Shown: positions 60,983-64,000 of the stretch, one piece after another
Layout: every line of letters begins with the position of its first letter
Numbering within the stretch: position 1 is the first letter of the stretch
Source: Paraimprobicoccus trichonymphae
GTDB taxonomy: Bacteria > Bacillota > Clostridia > Oscillospirales > Acutalibacteraceae
DNA length: 64,000 nucleotides
Direction: 5' to 3'
NCBI GenBank assembly: GCA_036322875.1
Contig: AP027925.1
Span: 1,054,001-1,118,000, forward strand
Program-made: the position numbers and the translations under genes
The notes under the pieces: generated by a model
What the model was told of the DNA's origin: nothing
The model's database searches: none
What the model saw: the letters and a program-made list of their open reading frames with translations, nothing else

Positions 60983-63907
60983 TTGTTCGTTTTTATTTTA
61001 TTTTTGTTTAGTTTTGTAAACAAAATTTATATTCCAACATATTTTTCGAGTTTTACAATAATAGGTTTTGTAATAGTTATTTTTTTAATAAGTTTTATAA
61101 TATTAAAAAATATAAAAAAAAATATTAAATACACAAACTATAAAAAAGGTTTTAAAGATTGTTATGAAAAACTAAAAGAAGAAATTTTTAATGAAATTAA
61201 TAATGATCCAAAATTTGATAAGAACACTTTAAAAATGATATTAGAAAATTTTGATTTGAACAGAAATCCAATCGAACCAAAATCTGATAAATCGAAATTT
61301 ATGGTAAATAAAATAAATGATTTTAAATTAAGAGCCAAACCCAAAATTGAAGATAAAATTTTTGATAATTCCAAAATCAAAAAAAAATTAAAACTGCGTA
61401 ATATTAATATCATGTTATATGTATCCAGTTTTTTGTTTATAGCTGCCTCAACTGTGTTTATATCTACTGCTGCGCCAAGTTTCGCAAAGATGGTAGGTCT
61501 TATGTTTGCTACACTAATTTTTTATCTTGCTGGCATAATTTTATATAAAAAAGTTTCTAATTTAAAATCAGCTGCAATAGCTTTTATAGGTACAAGTTTA
61601 GCTATTATGCCTTTTAACGGGATAGCTATGAATATATTAGGTGGAACATCAGCTTCCTTTTCATGGCTTTTAATTTCTGCTGCAGGACTGGTATTGTATA
61701 CATTAGCTACAGTAATCTTGCAAAATCAAATAATTTCTTATATGGTTATGGCTTTTGTTTTGTCTTTGACTCAATCTGTTGTAATGTCAGCTAATTTGCC
61801 AATAATATGGTATTTCATAGTATTGATTAGTATTTCATTAATAGCAACTATGATTAATATATTTAAGCCAAAATTTCTTCCCAAAATTTTCAGAAAGCCT
61901 TTAAGTTACACCGGTCAAATAGTAACCCCTATAGCTTTGATGGCTAGTATGTTTTTACAAGAAAAAGCGAGTTTGTATATGTATGAAATTGTATTTGGAT
62001 TAACAGCTTTAAATTATTTAGTTTCTTGGTTACAAAATCGCGATGTTTTGCATGAAATGGCATATCGTGTACTTTTACAAATTACCATTTTAATTTCGGT
62101 TTGGGATCTGAGCAAATTTAATTGTAAATCATTGGGAATGTTTTTATGTTTGACATCTGGATTACAGATATTATTTAAATTACAGAAAAAATCATTAAAA
62201 TTCGAAAAAATTTGGAAAATACTTATGCTAATCATCGTAGCCTTAAGCAACGTTTTATGGCTTCAAGATCCTTTAACAATAGCTTTAAATTTAACTTTAT
62301 TGGGAGTTTTAAGTTTATATCTTACTTACAAATTTAGAGACATAAATTGGTCATATATTTTATTAATTATTTCGGGTTTATTACCATTTATAATTGAACG
62401 CTGGTTAATTGTTCCAAATTTATCTTGGTCACTAGTTTCTTTTACTTTTTTTATGATGAATTTATCGATAGTTATTTTTTATTTAATTAAAAACAAAAAT
62501 TTTAATCCTAAAAAAAATATTTTTTTCAAAATTTCAAATATTTTTTATTTAATCTTAATATTTTTAATTGGGATATTTGGATTATTTAGTGAAATAATGG
62601 GTTCAGAATTAAACGCATCAAAGTATTCATTTTTTTTCTGTGCTTTGTTATTAGTTCTGTTTTCATATGTTTATAAAGTCCATGCTTTTGAGATATTTGG
62701 CGTTTTTTGCTTAAATATTTCTATATTTTTAGCACTAGCCAAAATAAATTTAAGAGAATGGTTGTTTTTGATTTCAGACATAATTTGTTTTTTACTTGCA
62801 ATTTTAGGTACAATTTTACATCACAAGTCTAAAGAACATAAACGACGTGATAACTTATTAATATTCGGAAAAATTACTTTAACATGTTTAATTGTGAATA
62901 ATTTCCTAGTTGAAAAATCTGAGGTCATCAAAATATGTTTACTAATTTTTTTAACGGCATCACTAATTTCTTTTGTTTTAACAAAAACCAAACTTAAAGA
63001 AAATTCAATTTTAAAAATATCATTTTCTTTAAGTTATTTTTTATATATTTTTATAGCTTTAATATTCAGTTTTCATCTTTCAAATATATGGTCTATATTA
63101 GTTTATATCATTTTAACAATTTTAATGTGGAATGCTTCTTATTCAGAAAAACAGCCACTTTTGTTGCTTATAAGTAATATTTCTATTTTTGCTTTTACTA
63201 CAGAATTATTTATTCACACAAAATTAACCAATGACTGGAAAAATATATTTATTCCAGCTTTTGTTACTTCCATTATTATATATTCAGCCTATTGGGTTAT
63301 GTTTAAAAAAAAAGATACCCAGAGATCACTTATATGTCTGTATTCAACATGGTTTTTAAATATAATTTCTATGTTAAACGCTAATAAAAAAATTTCTGCA
63401 GTAATGATAATACTGAGCTCTATTACTGTGTTTATATACGGACATTTATCAAAATATCAATCCGTTGTTGAAATTAGTATTTATTTGTCAACTTTGGGAT
63501 TGCAATACCTTATAAGTTTATTTTTTCCGAATTTAAATATAGTTTTTTATTCTCATTGGTGGTTTGCAATTTTTATTATAATTTCAGATATTTTTTACAA
63601 AACTCAAAAACAGCAAAAATCAATTAGGTTAATTTTTGCAATTTCATTTGTAACTTTATGCGTAGGGAAATTATCGTTAGAACCAAGCGGTGAAGCTTAC
63701 CAAAATGTATTTTTAATTGAACAAGTTACATTTTTAATATTAGGAGCAATTTTTCATAAACAGTGGATTATTTATTGGGGAGCTGCAGGTGCTACAATTT
63801 CTGTTTTATATTTCCTAAGAGCTTATACTTATTTATGGTTAAGTTTCTTAGGATTAATAATAATGTTTTTTGTTATTTGGAAATTACGTAAAATAAATAA
63901 AAAATAA
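60983..63907 (+). CDS. Large polytopic membrane protein of unknown function
   Basis: A 974-aa protein with about 25 or more hydrophobic segments spread from residue 145 to the end. The N-terminal 140 residues hold one anchor (about 1-35) and a charged cytoplasmic linker. The block VSSFLFIAASTVFISTAAPS, then LAGIILYKKVSNLKSAAIAF, resembles uncharacterised multi-membrane proteins (DUF2157/SCO7613-like) of Firmicutes and Actinobacteria. TTG at 60983 follows GAGGATTG. No catalytic motif was seen. It is intact; nothing ties it to its neighbours. Confidence 0.7.
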   Translation: MFVFILFLFSFVNKIYIPTYFSSFTIIGFVIVIFLISFIILKNIKKNIKYTNYKKGFKDCYEKLKEEIFNEINNDPKFDKNTLKMILENFDLNRNPIEPKSDKSKFMVNKINDFKLRAKPKIEDKIFDNSKIKKKLKLRNINIMLYVSSFLFIAASTVFISTAAPSFAKMVGLMFATLIFYLAGIILYKKVSNLKSAAIAFIGTSLAIMPFNGIAMNILGGTSASFSWLLISAAGLVLYTLATVILQNQIISYMVMAFVLSLTQSVVMSANLPIIWYFIVLISISLIATMINIFKPKFLPKIFRKPLSYTGQIVTPIALMASMFLQEKASLYMYEIVFGLTALNYLVSWLQNRDVLHEMAYRVLLQITILISVWDLSKFNCKSLGMFLCLTSGLQILFKLQKKSLKFEKIWKILMLIIVALSNVLWLQDPLTIALNLTLLGVLSLYLTYKFRDINWSYILLIISGLLPFIIERWLIVPNLSWSLVSFTFFMMNLSIVIFYLIKNKNFNPKKNIFFKISNIFYLILIFLIGIFGLFSEIMGSELNASKYSFFFCALLLVLFSYVYKVHAFEIFGVFCLNISIFLALAKINLREWLFLISDIICFLLAILGTILHHKSKEHKRRDNLLIFGKITLTCLIVNNFLVEKSEVIKICLLIFLTASLISFVLTKTKLKENSILKISFSLSYFLYIFIALIFSFHLSNIWSILVYIILTILMWNASYSEKQPLLLLISNISIFAFTTELFIHTKLTNDWKNIFIPAFVTSIIIYSAYWVMFKKKDTQRSLICLYSTWFLNIISMLNANKKISAVMIILSSITVFIYGHLSKYQSVVEISIYLSTLGLQYLISLFFPNLNIVFYSHWWFAIFIIISDIFYKTQKQQKSIRLIFAISFVTLCVGKLSLEPSGEAYQNVFLIEQVTFLILGAIFHKQWIIYWGAAGATISVLYFLRAYTYLWLSFLGLIIMFFVIWKLRKINKK

Positions 63908-64000
63908 TTATATTTTTTATAATTTATCTCAAATATCAAAATTAAAAATATACATATTTTTAAACTAACTTTTATATTTACCATTTAAAATATACACTAA

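Noticed and set aside
1..64000. CRISPR array.
   Set aside because: No regularly spaced short direct repeats with unique spacers were seen; the dispersed elements are kilobases apart and in both orientations.

Overview
This is a very AT-rich, gene-sparse and partly decayed chromosomal segment from a low-GC Gram-positive bacterium of the Clostridia type. The support is a mix of sporulation-lineage genes (spoIIR, spoIVB, yqfC, yqfD), Firmicutes-style housekeeping genes (obg, nrnA, der, tilS, gyrB, dnaB, ligA, rplM-rpsI) and strong AGGAG ribosome sites. Many broken insertion sequences, a dead group II intron, frameshifted genes and host-interaction-type proteins (ankyrin repeats, an exported eukaryotic-like kinase, contractile-injection-system-like proteins) suggest a host-restricted symbiont. 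A clostridial endosymbiont of a protist is one possible reading, but that is inference and no 16S gene is present.

Layout. 0-1.2 kb: the end of a polar amino-acid ABC transporter. 1.2-3.6 kb: a decayed coiled-coil gene between inverted IS630 remnants. 3.6-5.5 kb: a baseplate-like protein. 6.6-9.8 kb: a reverse-strand run efp-dgkA-ybeY-yqfD-yqfC. 10.4-16.6 kb: a GH25 lysozyme, obg, a small membrane-anchored protein, dusB (flanked by TnpB scars) and nrnA. 16.7-22.2 kb: an exported AAA ATPase, tilS, spoIIR and nfo. 22.6-26.2 kb: plsY and der, then a glycosyltransferase. 26.9-29.9 kb: an exported coiled-coil protein and an injection-system-type AAA ATPase. 30.1-32.4 kb: the reverse operon rplM-rpsI-zinc ribbon-rodA. 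32.9-34.7 kb: a dead group II intron. 34.8-37.8 kb: ligA-tdk-tadA. 38-44 kb: an IS5 relic, dnaJ, spoIVB and gyrB. 44.2-49.2 kb: a Nif11-leader ankyrin pseudogene and a 993-aa Lys/Asn-rich coiled-coil protein. 49.2-53.5 kb: a graveyard of mobile elements with an hsp20 gene. 53.7-63.9 kb: a CapD-type epimerase, an exported Ser/Thr kinase, an ECF S component, secG, a small lipoprotein-like ORF, dnaB and a 974-aa polytopic membrane protein.

Three patterns cut across the window. (1) A dispersed element of about 60-260 bp occurs at ten loci. Full copies carry a TTGACA / TAAAAT promoter and two hairpins; two copies lie directly upstream of rplM and secG as promoter plus leader. (2) Five intact genes (yqfC, dgkA, tilS, a family-2 glycosyltransferase and tadA) have no NTG start that preserves their conserved N terminus, but each has AUU, AUC or AUA at the expected distance from a ribosome site. 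(3) Several genes look like an exported or host-directed repertoire: a Nif11/GG-leader ankyrin protein, a signal-peptide AAA ATPase, a signal-peptide kinase, and proteins resembling parts of a contractile injection system.

No tRNA, rRNA or CRISPR array was recognised by eye.
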